From positions 1-11,704 of the forward strand of contig CAMWXF010000023.1 in NCBI GenBank assembly GCA_947178115.1: a stretch of 11,704 nucleotides of DNA, given 5' to 3'. This document shows, piece after piece, positions 1 to 6,464 of the stretch (within the stretch, counting starts at the first letter, position 1; each line of letters opens with the position of its first letter). This stretch comes from an uncultured Lachnospiraceae bacterium (GTDB lineage Bacteria; Bacillota; Clostridia; Lachnospirales; Lachnospiraceae). The notes below the pieces were generated by a model. It did not search any database. It saw only the letters and a list, made by a program, of their open reading frames with translations, and was not told the origin of the DNA. The translations under genes were made by a program, and so were the position numbers.

Positions 1-1305
1 GTACATAAGATTATAGAAATATTGGAGGCAGCAGGCTATGAGGCATATGCCGTCGGCGGCTGCGTCCGGGATTCTATACTCGGCAGAGAACCCAACGACT
101 GGGACATTACCACTTCGGCAAAACCGGAAGAGACAAAGCGCCTTTTTGCCAGAACGATCGATACCGGTATTAAACACGGTACGGTGACAGTTATGCTGGA
201 TAAGGAAGGTTTTGAGGTAACCACCTACCGCATTGACGGAATCTATGAGGACAGCAGGCATCCGAAGGAGGTCACTTTTACCGCAAGTCTGGAGGAAGAC
301 TTGAAGAGACGGGACTTTACCGTCAATGCCATGGCGTACAATGAGCGGACAGGTCTGGTGGATATTTTCGGCGGTCTGGCGGATATAGAACAAGGCATTA
401 TTCGCTGCGTGGGCAATGCGGAGGAACGCTTCACGGAAGATGCACTGCGTATGCTGCGGGCAGTCCGCTTCTCGGCACAGCTGGGATATGAGATTGAAGG
501 GAACACGAAACAGGCGATTCGCAGGCTTGCTTCCAATTTAAAAAAGATCAGTGCGGAGCGGATACAGGCGGAATTGGTTAAATTGGTGACATCGCCGCAT
601 CCGGATTATTTGCGTACCGCTTACGAGACAGGGATCACAAAGCATATTCTGCCGGAATTTGACATCTGTATGGAGACGAACCAGAATAATCCGCATCACT
701 GTTATAATGTCGGAGAACATATATTACATTCCATGCAGGAGACTGCATCGGATAAGGTGTTGCGGCTTGGTATGCTTTTTCACGATATCGCTAAACCACA
801 GACGCTTTCCACCGATGATGAGGGAATTACCCATAACAAAGGGCATGCCGAGATGGGTGAGAAAATGACAAAGCAGATTTTGCGCCGCCTTAAATTTGAT
901 AATGATACGATTGATAAGGTATCGAAGATCGTGCTCTATCATGATCAGGAGGTCGGGCTTACACCAAGCGGAGTCAGACGGGCAGTGAACCGGATGGGAG
1001 AAGAAATCTTTACCATGCTGTTTGCCATACAATATGCGGATGTCCTTGCGCAGAGTGATTACCTGCGGGAAGAGAAACTGCAGAAGCTTACATATAAGAA
1101 GGAAATCTATGAAGGGATCTGCCGAAGGAAAGAATGTCTAAACCTGAAGGATCTGGCGGTCACAGGCAGCGATCTGATTGCGCTCGGGATTCCCGCAGGA
1201 AGGCAGATCGGTGTGATATTAAACGATCTTCTGGATATTGTGCTGGAGGAGCCGGCACGTAATACGCGGGAGGAATTACTACGAATTTGTAAAGAAAAAA
1301 GATAA
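1..1305 (+). CDS. cca: CCA tRNA nucleotidyltransferase with HD domain (5' end outside window)
   Basis: Adds or repairs the 3'-terminal CCA of tRNAs from CTP and ATP without a nucleic acid template, in the cytoplasm. The reading frame is open from base 1 (VHKIIEILEAAGYEAY...), so the true start lies upstream; the TTG at 22 is not a credible start because family members have more residues before the GGCVRD motif. Visible motifs in order: the nucleotidyltransferase GGCVRD followed by DWD (metal-binding carboxylates, about 52-105), RRDFTVNAMAY (about 307-339), the EDALR nucleotide-template motif typical of class II CCA enzymes (about 436-450), and an HD phosphohydrolase motif LFHDIAKP with the HD pair at 781-786. 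The HD domain is a common C-terminal fusion in bacterial enzymes and is linked to phosphatase or phosphodiesterase activity. A CC-only or A-only enzyme cannot be excluded from sequence alone, but the intact template motif favours full activity. Confidence 0.93.
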   Translation, partial: VHKIIEILEAAGYEAYAVGGCVRDSILGREPNDWDITTSAKPEETKRLFARTIDTGIKHGTVTVMLDKEGFEVTTYRIDGIYEDSRHPKEVTFTASLEEDLKRRDFTVNAMAYNERTGLVDIFGGLADIEQGIIRCVGNAEERFTEDALRMLRAVRFSAQLGYEIEGNTKQAIRRLASNLKKISAERIQAELVKLVTSPHPDYLRTAYETGITKHILPEFDICMETNQNNPHHCYNVGEHILHSMQETASDKVLRLGMLFHDIAKPQTLSTDDEGITHNKGHAEMGEKMTKQILRRLKFDNDTIDKVSKIVLYHDQEVGLTPSGVRRAVNRMGEEIFTMLFAIQYADVLAQSDYLREEKLQKLTYKKEIYEGICRRKECLNLKDLAVTGSDLIALGIPAGRQIGVILNDLLDIVLEEPARNTREELLRICKEKR

Positions 1306-1311
1306 ATTTTC

Positions 1312-1339
1312 ATACTTTCCCACTGCTTCTCATAAGATA
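1312..1339 (+). promoter_or_regulatory. putative sporulation sigma-E/sigma-K promoter for the CotS-like gene
   Basis: A -10-like CATAAGATA at 1331-1339 fits the CATAnnnTA pattern of sigma-K and the CATA core of sigma-E. ATAC at 1312-1315 supplies the ATA (sigma-E) or AC (sigma-K) -35 element, with 15-16 bases between. It lies just after the cca stop and about 30 bases before the GTG start of the CotS-like gene, as expected for a mother-cell coat gene. The consensus match is by eye only. Confidence 0.55.
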
Positions 1340-1368
1340 GGATAGACGACAAAGCGGGGGGTATTCGT

Positions 1369-2346
1369 GTGAATGACAGAGCAGTCAGTTTATTAGATCA
1401 TTATGAAATAGAGGTGAATCGTACCTGGAAGGGACGGGGCGCTATTCTGTGCGATTCGGATCATGGATTGCTTATCTTAAAAGAATATTGTGGGCCTGCT
1501 GATAAAGTGTTATTCCAGGATTTGCTGTTAAAACATATTAATGAAAGCGGCATCGTACAGGCGGAATCTATCCTGCGTACGAGAGAGGATGAAATGATTG
1601 TCTTCGATCAGGACAGGGTGCCGTATATAGTTAAGACCTATTATGAAGGACGGGAATGCAATCATCGGGACGCAGAAGAATGCCGGCAGGCGGTTTCCAC
1701 ACTGGCGAAACTGCATAATATCTCAAATCTTTCGGCTTATAATGAGCTGAGAGAGCAGGCGGTATTCCGAATTGAACAAGAGTATGAGAAGCATAATCGG
1801 GAATTAAAGAAAGTCCGAAAATTTCTGCGCGAAAAAAGTCAAAAAACGGATTTTGAGATTTATTTAATGAAGCATTATGATTATTTCATGAATAATGCCT
1901 TGCAAATTACCGATGAATTGCGTTATTATGCCTATGAGGAAGATTCTTACGAATTTCCTATTGTGTGTCACGGCGACTATCAGTATCATAATATTATGCA
2001 GACGCAGGAAGGAATCGTGCTGCTTAATTTCGAGAAATGCGTGCGGGATTATCCGGTACGGGATCTGAATCTGTTCCTGCGTAAGATCTTGGAAAAAAAT
2101 AACTGGTCGCAGACACTTGGTAATATGCTGTTAGAGAGTTATAATAGAGAGAGGAATCTGACGAACAGGGATTATAAACAGCTATACTATCGTCTGGCGT
2201 ATCCAGAGAAATTCTGGAAAATTGTAAATTTCTATTATAACAGCGGTAAAGCATGGATTCCTATGAGAAATATGGAAAAGATAGAGAAGCTCTTCGCGCA
2301 GGAGAGGGAGAAACAGCTTTTCCTGGAGAGTATATTCAAACTGTGA
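1369..2346 (+). CDS. CotS-family spore coat protein, aminoglycoside phosphotransferase/kinase fold
   Basis: A 325-residue protein resembling CotS/YsxE-type spore coat proteins, which have the choline kinase/aminoglycoside phosphotransferase fold and associate with the coat in the mother cell. Visible features are a likely nucleotide-binding Lys38 (LLILKEY), the catalytic-loop motif HGDYQYHNIM (H201, D203, N208), and a conserved-looking RDLNLFLRKILEK segment after it. The normally metal-binding Asp of the DFG-like motif is replaced by Asn220 (LLNFEKC), so kinase activity is uncertain. Translation starts at GTG 1369, behind a G-rich Shine-Dalgarno (GGGGGG, 1356-1361). It follows cca by 63 bases with what looks like its own sporulation promoter. 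Its substrate, if any, is unknown; the CotS assignment rests on motif and context, and a general phosphotransferase is the alternative. Confidence 0.75.
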   Translation: MNDRAVSLLDHYEIEVNRTWKGRGAILCDSDHGLLILKEYCGPADKVLFQDLLLKHINESGIVQAESILRTREDEMIVFDQDRVPYIVKTYYEGRECNHRDAEECRQAVSTLAKLHNISNLSAYNELREQAVFRIEQEYEKHNRELKKVRKFLREKSQKTDFEIYLMKHYDYFMNNALQITDELRYYAYEEDSYEFPIVCHGDYQYHNIMQTQEGIVLLNFEKCVRDYPVRDLNLFLRKILEKNNWSQTLGNMLLESYNRERNLTNRDYKQLYYRLAYPEKFWKIVNFYYNSGKAWIPMRNMEKIEKLFAQEREKQLFLESIFKL

Positions 2347-2405
2347 GCAAAATGCCGCACCGTCTTAAAGAGGCGGCAGCGGAATGGAAAGGATAAGGTC
2401 GTAGA

Positions 2406-3989
2406 ATGCACGGAAGAATTTCACAGGCAGCAGCAGTCATTGTTGTATTGGCATTGCTGATCACCGGCTGTACTTCACAGGCGAGCAGTATAGGCATGGC
2501 TAAGGATAAGGCAGGTAAAGTGGTTGATACCGGCTTTACAGTCAGTACGGTAGGCAGCTATGATTCGGCGGATACGGCGGTAGTCATGTCCGTTGATCAG
2601 CAGAACAACAGTGTCACGCTCATGAACATGGATGCGGGAAGACAATATACATTGTATTATGACGGCACAACCTATGTGAAGGATAAATACAACGGACCGA
2701 TGACGATCTCCCAGGTTAGGGCGGGGGATGTGGTAGATGTCAATTTCCTGAAAGGAAAAAGACAGCTTGCCAGCATTCAGTTATCTCCGAAAGCCTGGGT
2801 ATATGATAATGTGGAGAACTATGATCTGGGCGGTATCAACAAAACAGCAAGCATAGGCCCCAATACCTATTCTCTGCCGGAGGACGTGGTTGTACTTTCT
2901 GACGGTAAACGTACGGAAGTCATGGATATTGTGACGCAGGATCTGCTTTCGATTCGTGGAATCGATCATAAGATCTACAGTATCAATGTAGAAAAAGGGC
3001 ACGGATATCTGCGGCTGAAGAATGATCAGGCGCTGATCGGCGGATGGATTGAAGTGGGTAATACCGTAATCAGAGAGATTACGGAGGATATGCTGTTAGT
3101 AGTGCCGGAGGGAAGTTATCAGGTATTCTTGTCAAATAATGGTGCAAGCTGTACCAAGGATATCATTGTGGAGAGAGATAAGGAAGTTGTACTGGATGTG
3201 GGCGATCTGGAGGTTCCGCAGGATAAGACCGGAAGAATTGTGTTGTCTGTCACGCCGGATACCGCCAAGGTTAAGATAGATAACCGGACAGTGGACATCA
3301 GCAATCCGGTAGAGCTTACTTATGGTATTCACCAGATTTATTTAGAAGCGGAGGGGTACGATTCCCTGAGGAAATATATTCAGGTTGGTTCGGAATATGC
3401 CAAGATCTCTTTTAAACTAGAGGAGAAGAAGAAAGACGATAACTCTTCGATCAGTCAGAACAGTACGGAGGACAAGAAACCCGAAAAGGATGATAATTCT
3501 TCTGTCAGCGACAATACTTTGAATTCTACCAGCGGAAATAAAGTATATATTGACGCGCCGAAGAATGTAGAGGTATATGTGGACGGCAATTACAGGGGTA
3601 TCTCACCGGTCAGCTTCAAGAAAGTGACGGGCAGTCATACTGTTACGCTTCGTAAGAGCGGATATAAAACAAAGAGTTATACCATATATCTGTATAATGA
3701 CGGAGAAGATATCACTTATTCCTTCACGGATCTGGAAAAGGAAGGTAATTCTGTCAGCGGCAATAAGAATAATTCCAAGTCCGAGAATTCTACAAGAGAG
3801 GATAAGGAGCCGGATCTGGATGTTGTAGGGACTGTGAGTGGAAATAATCCCATTAAGGTTCCCAATCCTATTGACGAAGTGATAACGGACGAGGAAAACA
3901 CGAAGGAACCCGAAACACCGGAAGAATCCGGATCAGAGAAAGAACCGGGAACATCGGATGGGGCAGGCTCAGAGGAACAGAATGACTAA
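2406..3989 (+). CDS. lipoprotein with PEGA-domain modules and an acidic tail
   Basis: A predicted exported lipoprotein of 527 residues. The N-terminus has a hydrophobic signal segment (about 8-19) ending in a lipobox ITGC, with Cys22 as the lipidation site, so it should be anchored on the outer face of the membrane. A beta-rich region fills about 30-195. One PEGA-like module (about 199-270) and two clearer PEGA modules (about 276-340 and 379-445, each with the V.VDG/.G...L..G.H.V.L...GY pattern) follow. Ser/Asn/Glu/Lys-rich linkers separate them, with recurring SVS(G/D)N motifs, and the C-terminal 70 or so residues are very acidic and low complexity. PEGA domains occur in surface proteins and are thought to mediate wall or protein contacts; no enzymatic motif is visible. 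The start at 2406 has AAGG-type Shine-Dalgarno sequences just upstream. It overlaps the mazG start by 8 bases, suggesting coupled translation. The function is unknown. Confidence 0.8.
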   Translation: MHGRISQAAAVIVVLALLITGCTSQASSIGMAKDKAGKVVDTGFTVSTVGSYDSADTAVVMSVDQQNNSVTLMNMDAGRQYTLYYDGTTYVKDKYNGPMTISQVRAGDVVDVNFLKGKRQLASIQLSPKAWVYDNVENYDLGGINKTASIGPNTYSLPEDVVVLSDGKRTEVMDIVTQDLLSIRGIDHKIYSINVEKGHGYLRLKNDQALIGGWIEVGNTVIREITEDMLLVVPEGSYQVFLSNNGASCTKDIIVERDKEVVLDVGDLEVPQDKTGRIVLSVTPDTAKVKIDNRTVDISNPVELTYGIHQIYLEAEGYDSLRKYIQVGSEYAKISFKLEEKKKDDNSSISQNSTEDKKPEKDDNSSVSDNTLNSTSGNKVYIDAPKNVEVYVDGNYRGISPVSFKKVTGSHTVTLRKSGYKTKSYTIYLYNDGEDITYSFTDLEKEGNSVSGNKNNSKSENSTREDKEPDLDVVGTVSGNNPIKVPNPIDEVITDEENTKEPETPEESGSEKEPGTSDGAGSEEQND

Positions 3990-4707
3990 GAGATATAGCT
4001 ATGAAGATTTATTGGAGATTATCAGAACGTTGCGGGGAGAGAACGGCTGCCCATGGGACAAGGTGCAGACGCATGAGAGCCTGAAACCGTGTATGATGGA
4101 GGAAGCGGCTGAGCTGCTGGCATCTATCCGGATCTACGATCAGACAGGTAATCCCGAAAACATGTGCGAAGAATTGGGAGATGTGCTTCTACAGGTTGTC
4201 ATGCATGCACAGATCGCATCGGAAGAGGGACTCTTTACGATGGAGGACGTGATCGATGCGGTCAGTCGCAAGATGGTGCGGAGACATCCGCATGTATTTG
4301 GGACAAACAATGCGGATACACCGGAGGAAGCGCTTACTAATTGGGAAGAGATCAAGAAGGAAGAGAAGAAGGACAAGAGCTGGATTGACTCTCCGCTTCG
4401 CGAGATTCCGCGGGAGCTGCCTGCACTCACGAGAGCAGCTAAGGTTCTGAAGAAAATAGACAAGTACTATGAGAGCGGCAACACATACGAGCAGAATGTG
4501 GAAGCACTGAAACAGTCGGCGCAGGCGCTTGCGGCATGCAAGCCGGAGACTTACAGCAAGGAGTTGGAGCAGATCATGGCGGATATGCTGCTTAGGTTGT
4601 CTGATATTGCAAGGATCACTAAGACTTCACAGGAACAGGTTTTGACCGACAGAATAGAAGATTTGATCGAGCAGTATGAGAAGCCGGAATTACTGAATCA
4701 ACTTTAA
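3982..4707 (+). CDS. mazG: MazG nucleoside triphosphate pyrophosphohydrolase
   Basis: Hydrolyses (d)NTPs to NMP and pyrophosphate; family members clear non-canonical nucleotides or affect stress signalling. The opening YSYEDLLEIIRTLRGENGCPWD is typical of MazG (residues 5-26). The Mg-binding helices carry EEAAE (40-44) and EELGD (63-67), the family ExxE...ExxD arrangement. The second half contains the NWEEIKKEEK and AL.RAAKV...K segments of the tandem MazG architecture of the E. coli type. Length is 241 residues from ATG 3982, close to E. coli MazG. I chose 3982 over the in-frame ATG at 3958 because AGAGGA (3971-3976) sits at proper spacing and the family normally starts just before the YSYEDL-like segment. 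Unlike B. subtilis YabN, there is no N-terminal tetrapyrrole methylase domain. It overlaps the lipoprotein gene by 8 bases. Confidence 0.93.
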   Translation: MTKRYSYEDLLEIIRTLRGENGCPWDKVQTHESLKPCMMEEAAELLASIRIYDQTGNPENMCEELGDVLLQVVMHAQIASEEGLFTMEDVIDAVSRKMVRRHPHVFGTNNADTPEEALTNWEEIKKEEKKDKSWIDSPLREIPRELPALTRAAKVLKKIDKYYESGNTYEQNVEALKQSAQALAACKPETYSKELEQIMADMLLRLSDIARITKTSQEQVLTDRIEDLIEQYEKPELLNQL

Positions 4708-4708
4708 A

Positions 4709-4737
4709 TTGACAAAAAACGACAGAAGCAATTTACA
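4709..4737 (+). promoter_or_regulatory. possible second upstream promoter for HU
   Basis: A perfect TTGACA (-35) at 4709-4714 starts two bases after the mazG stop, but at 17 bases' spacing the -10 position (TTTACA, 4732-4737) is a poor match. It may be a weak distal promoter or chance in an A/T-rich region. Confidence 0.25.
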
Positions 4738-4755
4738 TAACATATTTTAACATAT
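4738..4755 (+). repeat. direct repeat TAACATAT, 10-base period
   Basis: TAACATAT occurs at 4738-4745 and again at 4748-4755, so the copies lie on the same helical face. They sit 50-70 bases upstream of the HU promoter -35 box. They could be a binding site for a regulator or simply A/T-rich upstream DNA. Confidence 0.35.
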
Positions 4756-4804
4756 AGCAACTTATGAAAATACCGAAAAACGCCGTAAAAAAGCCTTTTT
4801 TTGC

Positions 4805-4833
4805 TTGACAACGAAGGGAAAAGCGTATATAAA
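4805..4833 (+). promoter_or_regulatory. sigma-A promoter of the HU gene
   Basis: Perfect -35 TTGACA at 4805-4810, a 17-base spacer, and -10 TATAAA at 4828-4833 (5 of 6 to consensus). An A/T-rich tract precedes it. The start of transcription should be near 4840, giving a leader of about 64 bases containing a small hairpin (GTTTC 4845-4849 with GAAAC 4856-4860). A strong promoter suits an abundant nucleoid protein. Confidence 0.8.
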
Positions 4834-4903
4834 TGTATGTAGGCGTTTCAAAAGAGAAACATCTAATATCAATATGAAAACTCATTAAGAGGAGGAGTCT
4901 AAG

Positions 4904-5179
4904 ATGAACAAGACAGAATTAGTTGCTGCTATGGCTGATCAGGCAGGTTTATCCAAGAAAGATGCAGAAAAGGCATTAAAGGCATTTACAGACGTTGTTG
5001 CAGATGAGCTGAAGAAAGACGGCAAGGTACAGTTAGTTGGTTTCGGTACTTTTGAAGTTTCCAAGAGAGCAGCAAGAGAAGGCAGAAACCCGCAGAGTGG
5101 CGCTGTTATGAAGATCGCTGCTTCCAAGGCACCTAAGTTCAAAGCCGGCAAGGCATTGAAGGACATGCTGAACGCATAA
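4904..5179 (+). CDS. hup: HU family DNA-binding protein
   Basis: A small (91 residues), basic nucleoid-associated protein that binds and bends DNA as a dimer. The whole family profile is visible: N-terminal MNKTELVAAMA, a helical dimerisation half, GKVQLVGFGTFEV, then the DNA-binding arm with AAREGRNPQSG (the usual RxxRNPxTG region, with Ser for Thr) and the C-terminal APKFKAGKALKDML. Length is normal for HU. A strong Shine-Dalgarno (GGAGG, 4891-4895) lies 8 bases before ATG. It is transcribed from its own strong promoter and closed by a strong terminator, so it is probably mainly monocistronic although it sits in the mazG-rqcP interval. Codon choice looks restricted compared with the neighbours (GCA/GCT, AAG, GGC/GGT), in line with high expression. 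Confidence 0.97.
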   Translation: MNKTELVAAMADQAGLSKKDAEKALKAFTDVVADELKKDGKVQLVGFGTFEVSKRAAREGRNPQSGAVMKIAASKAPKFKAGKALKDMLNA

Positions 5180-5201
5180 GAGATTTGTGATGAAGAATGA
5201 T

Positions 5202-5234
5202 AAAAGCCTGTATGCATTTGCATATAGGCTTTTT
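5202..5234 (+). terminator. intrinsic terminator after HU
   Basis: A 14-base-pair stem (5202-5215 with 5220-5233) with one G-T wobble (5210/5225) and a four-base loop ATTT at 5216-5219. The downstream arm ends in TTTTT (5230-5234). It lies 22 bases after the HU stop. Confidence 0.92.
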
Positions 5235-5246
5235 GACTATTATAAA
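5218..5246 (+). promoter_or_regulatory. possible promoter for rqcP
   Basis: TATAAA at 5241-5246 is a good -10; a TTGCAT at 5218-5223 lies 17 bases upstream but matches the -35 only partly and falls inside the terminator hairpin. An alternative -35 TTGACT (5233-5238) has only a poor -10 (GATACA, 5257-5262). Some promoter is likely here because the HU terminator would otherwise cut off rqcP. Confidence 0.35.
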
Positions 5247-5286
5247 TAGTTTTACCGATACAGAGAATAGATACAGGAGGAAAATT

Positions 5287-5529
5287 ATGAGACTGGATAA
5301 ATATTTAAAGGTTTCCCGCCTAATTAAGCGGCGCACAGTGGCAAACGAGGCGTGTGACGCAGGCAGGGTGCTTGTCAATGATAAGCCGGCCAAGGCCTCG
5401 ACGAATGTCAAGGTGGGAGATACGATTACGATCGGCTTTGGTAATAAGGAAGTAAAGGTGGAGGTTCTGGATGTACAGGAAACCGTACGCAAAGAGGAGG
5501 CAAAAGAGCTATTCCGATATCTGACATGA
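5287..5529 (+). CDS. rqcP: S4-domain RNA-binding protein RqcP
   Basis: An 80-residue protein made almost entirely of an S4 RNA-binding domain: MRLDKYLKVSRLIKRRTVANEACDAGRV..NDK..KAS..VKVGD.I. (residues 1-50). It matches B. subtilis RqcP/YabO and E. coli Hsp15. RqcP works with RqcH on obstructed 50S subunits to add C-terminal alanine tails during ribosome quality control. ATG 5287 is chosen because a consensus AGGAGG lies at 5275-5280 and the S4 domain starts right there; longer in-frame starts (for example 5197) would run through the HU terminator. It sits between HU and yabP, as in many Clostridia. The final codons overlap a small hairpin. Confidence 0.93.
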   Translation: MRLDKYLKVSRLIKRRTVANEACDAGRVLVNDKPAKASTNVKVGDTITIGFGNKEVKVEVLDVQETVRKEEAKELFRYLT

Positions 5530-5537
5530 AAAGTCAG
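5521..5537 (+). terminator. weak hairpin at the end of rqcP
   Basis: CTGAC (5521-5525) can pair with GTCAG (5533-5537) around a seven-base loop that contains the rqcP stop codon. A loosely T-rich stretch follows (5541-5548). It is too short to be a convincing terminator, but it ends exactly where the sigma-E -35 element begins. Confidence 0.25.
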
Positions 5538-5566
5538 GCATATTTTATCCGGATCGGGCATACATT
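5538..5566 (+). promoter_or_regulatory. sigma-E promoter for yabP-yabQ
   Basis: -35 GCATATT (5538-5544) fits the sigma-E pattern KMATATT fully. After a 14-base spacer, CATACATT (5559-5566) differs by one base from the consensus CATACAAT. The predicted start is near 5573, about 50 bases before yabP. B. subtilis yabP is likewise a sigma-E (mother-cell) gene. Confidence 0.78.
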
Positions 5567-5623
5567 TAACAAGTAGCATAACTGTGCGACCCACCGTGTC
5601 CCGCAGTTCCCGGAGGATAATGT

Positions 5624-5914
5624 ATGGAAGATCTGAATCATGTGAATAAAAGACCTCATAAGCTTATGCTCACCGACAGAAGGACATGTACCATAAGCGG
5701 TGTGAATGACGTATTATCTTTTGATGTCAATGAGATCCTGTTAGAGACGGAGCAGGGTATGTTAATGATCAGAGGTACACAGCTGCATGTAAGCAGGCTG
5801 TCGCTTGACAAAGGAGAGGTGGATGTAGACGGACGGATCGACAGTTTTACCTATTCGGAGAATGCCGGTTACGGCGCGAAGGGTGAATCATTTATCGCCA
5901 GACTGTTTAAGTAA
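5624..5914 (+). CDS. yabP: sporulation protein YabP
   Basis: A 96-residue protein of the YabP family, made in the mother cell early in engulfment; mutants in B. subtilis are affected in sporulation but its biochemical role is not established. Recognisable features are the HKL.L.DR..C.ISGV.DV.SFD..EI.LET..G.L.I.G..LHV..L.L..GE. pattern running from residue 12 to about 70, followed by the G.VDSFTYS-like segment (here GRIDSFTYSE). There are no membrane segments; the related YqfC protein shares this fold, but the yabQ neighbour makes YabP the right call. ATG 5624 has GGAGG at 5612-5616. It is co-directional with yabQ, 29 bases upstream, and driven by the sigma-E promoter just upstream. Confidence 0.93.
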   Translation: MEDLNHVNKRPHKLMLTDRRTCTISGVNDVLSFDVNEILLETEQGMLMIRGTQLHVSRLSLDKGEVDVDGRIDSFTYSENAGYGAKGESFIARLFK

Positions 5915-5943
5915 CTAAGTAACTCTTGGGGGAATCGCAGGGT

Positions 5944-6432
5944 ATGAGTCAGGGCATTGTGCAGGAAGTTACTTTTTTTCTACATTCCGTTCTTATGGGT
6001 CTGATCATTACATTCGCCTATGACTGGGTGCTGATCTGCAGGAAGCTGTTCAGACATGGCAGTATATTAATATCCATAGAAGATCTTATGTACTGGTTTG
6101 CATGTGGGATCGGTGTGTTTTATATGCTGTACAGGGAGAATAACGGTGTTCTGAGATGGTTTGCCGTGATGGGAGCCGCACTTGGAATGCTTTTTTATAA
6201 AATTGTTATTAAAGACCGGTTTGTATACATTATGTCAACGCTAATACACAAGATAATGTGGTTCATAATTCGTGTCATACAAATTGTGCTAAAACCTCTA
6301 AAATGCCTATTTTCCGCGCTTCGAAGGTTTGTTCGATTCGTGTGGGGGAAATTGAAAAAAGTAAAAGAATTTATTAAAAAACGGTTGCCGGTTTTCATAA
6401 AAACCCTTAGAATAATTTTATGTAAACGTTAA
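5944..6432 (+). CDS. yabQ: spore cortex biosynthesis protein YabQ
   Basis: A 162-residue membrane protein of the YabQ family, needed in B. subtilis for formation of the spore cortex; localised to membranes around the forespore. Three or four membrane segments are visible: about 8-26 (with the family-typical G.....AYDW/YD motif), 46-63, 69-87 and possibly 95-116. The NNGVLR.F...GA.LGMLFY segment at about 66-85 is the signature region. The last 50 residues are strongly basic (many Lys/Arg), probably cytoplasmic. ATG 5944 is preferred to the TTG at 5926 because GGGGGAA at 5928-5934 is a plausible Shine-Dalgarno nine bases upstream of 5944, while the TTG has none. It is probably cotranscribed with yabP. 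Its 3' end carries the likely divIC promoter. Confidence 0.9.
   Translation: MSQGIVQEVTFFLHSVLMGLIITFAYDWVLICRKLFRHGSILISIEDLMYWFACGIGVFYMLYRENNGVLRWFAVMGAALGMLFYKIVIKDRFVYIMSTLIHKIMWFIIRVIQIVLKPLKCLFSALRRFVRFVWGKLKKVKEFIKKRLPVFIKTLRIILCKR
6385..6413 (+). promoter_or_regulatory. sigma-A-like promoter for divIC inside yabQ
   Basis: TTGCCG (6385-6390, 4 of 6 to the -35 consensus), an exact 17-base spacer, and TAGAAT (6408-6413, 5 of 6 to the -10). The spacer contains a perfect inverted repeat, GGTTTT (6390-6395) with AAAACC (6400-6405). It would let the division gene be expressed in growing cells when the sigma-E promoter upstream is silent. Confidence 0.6.
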
Positions 6433-6464
6433 CGGGGCGGCGGAAGAGGGGTATCATTAACAAC

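Noticed and set aside
2354..2377. GCCGC...GCGGC hairpin between the CotS-like and lipoprotein genes as a terminator
   Set aside because: Only five strong pairs around a long loop and no T-run follows.
3958..3981. MazG start at ATG 3958
   Set aside because: No good ribosome site there, and the family homology begins right after ATG 3982.
4140..4463. Minus-strand reading frame opposite mazG
   Set aside because: Ser-rich shadow of the MazG frame with no motif or ribosome site.
4779..4810. A-run and T-run around GCC between mazG and HU as a terminator
   Set aside because: The possible stem is almost entirely A-T with a tiny loop and no T-run beyond its own arm; a strong promoter starts immediately after it.
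5197..5286. N-terminal extension of RqcP from a start at 5197
   Set aside because: It would translate through the HU terminator hairpin; the S4 domain and consensus ribosome site both indicate 5287.
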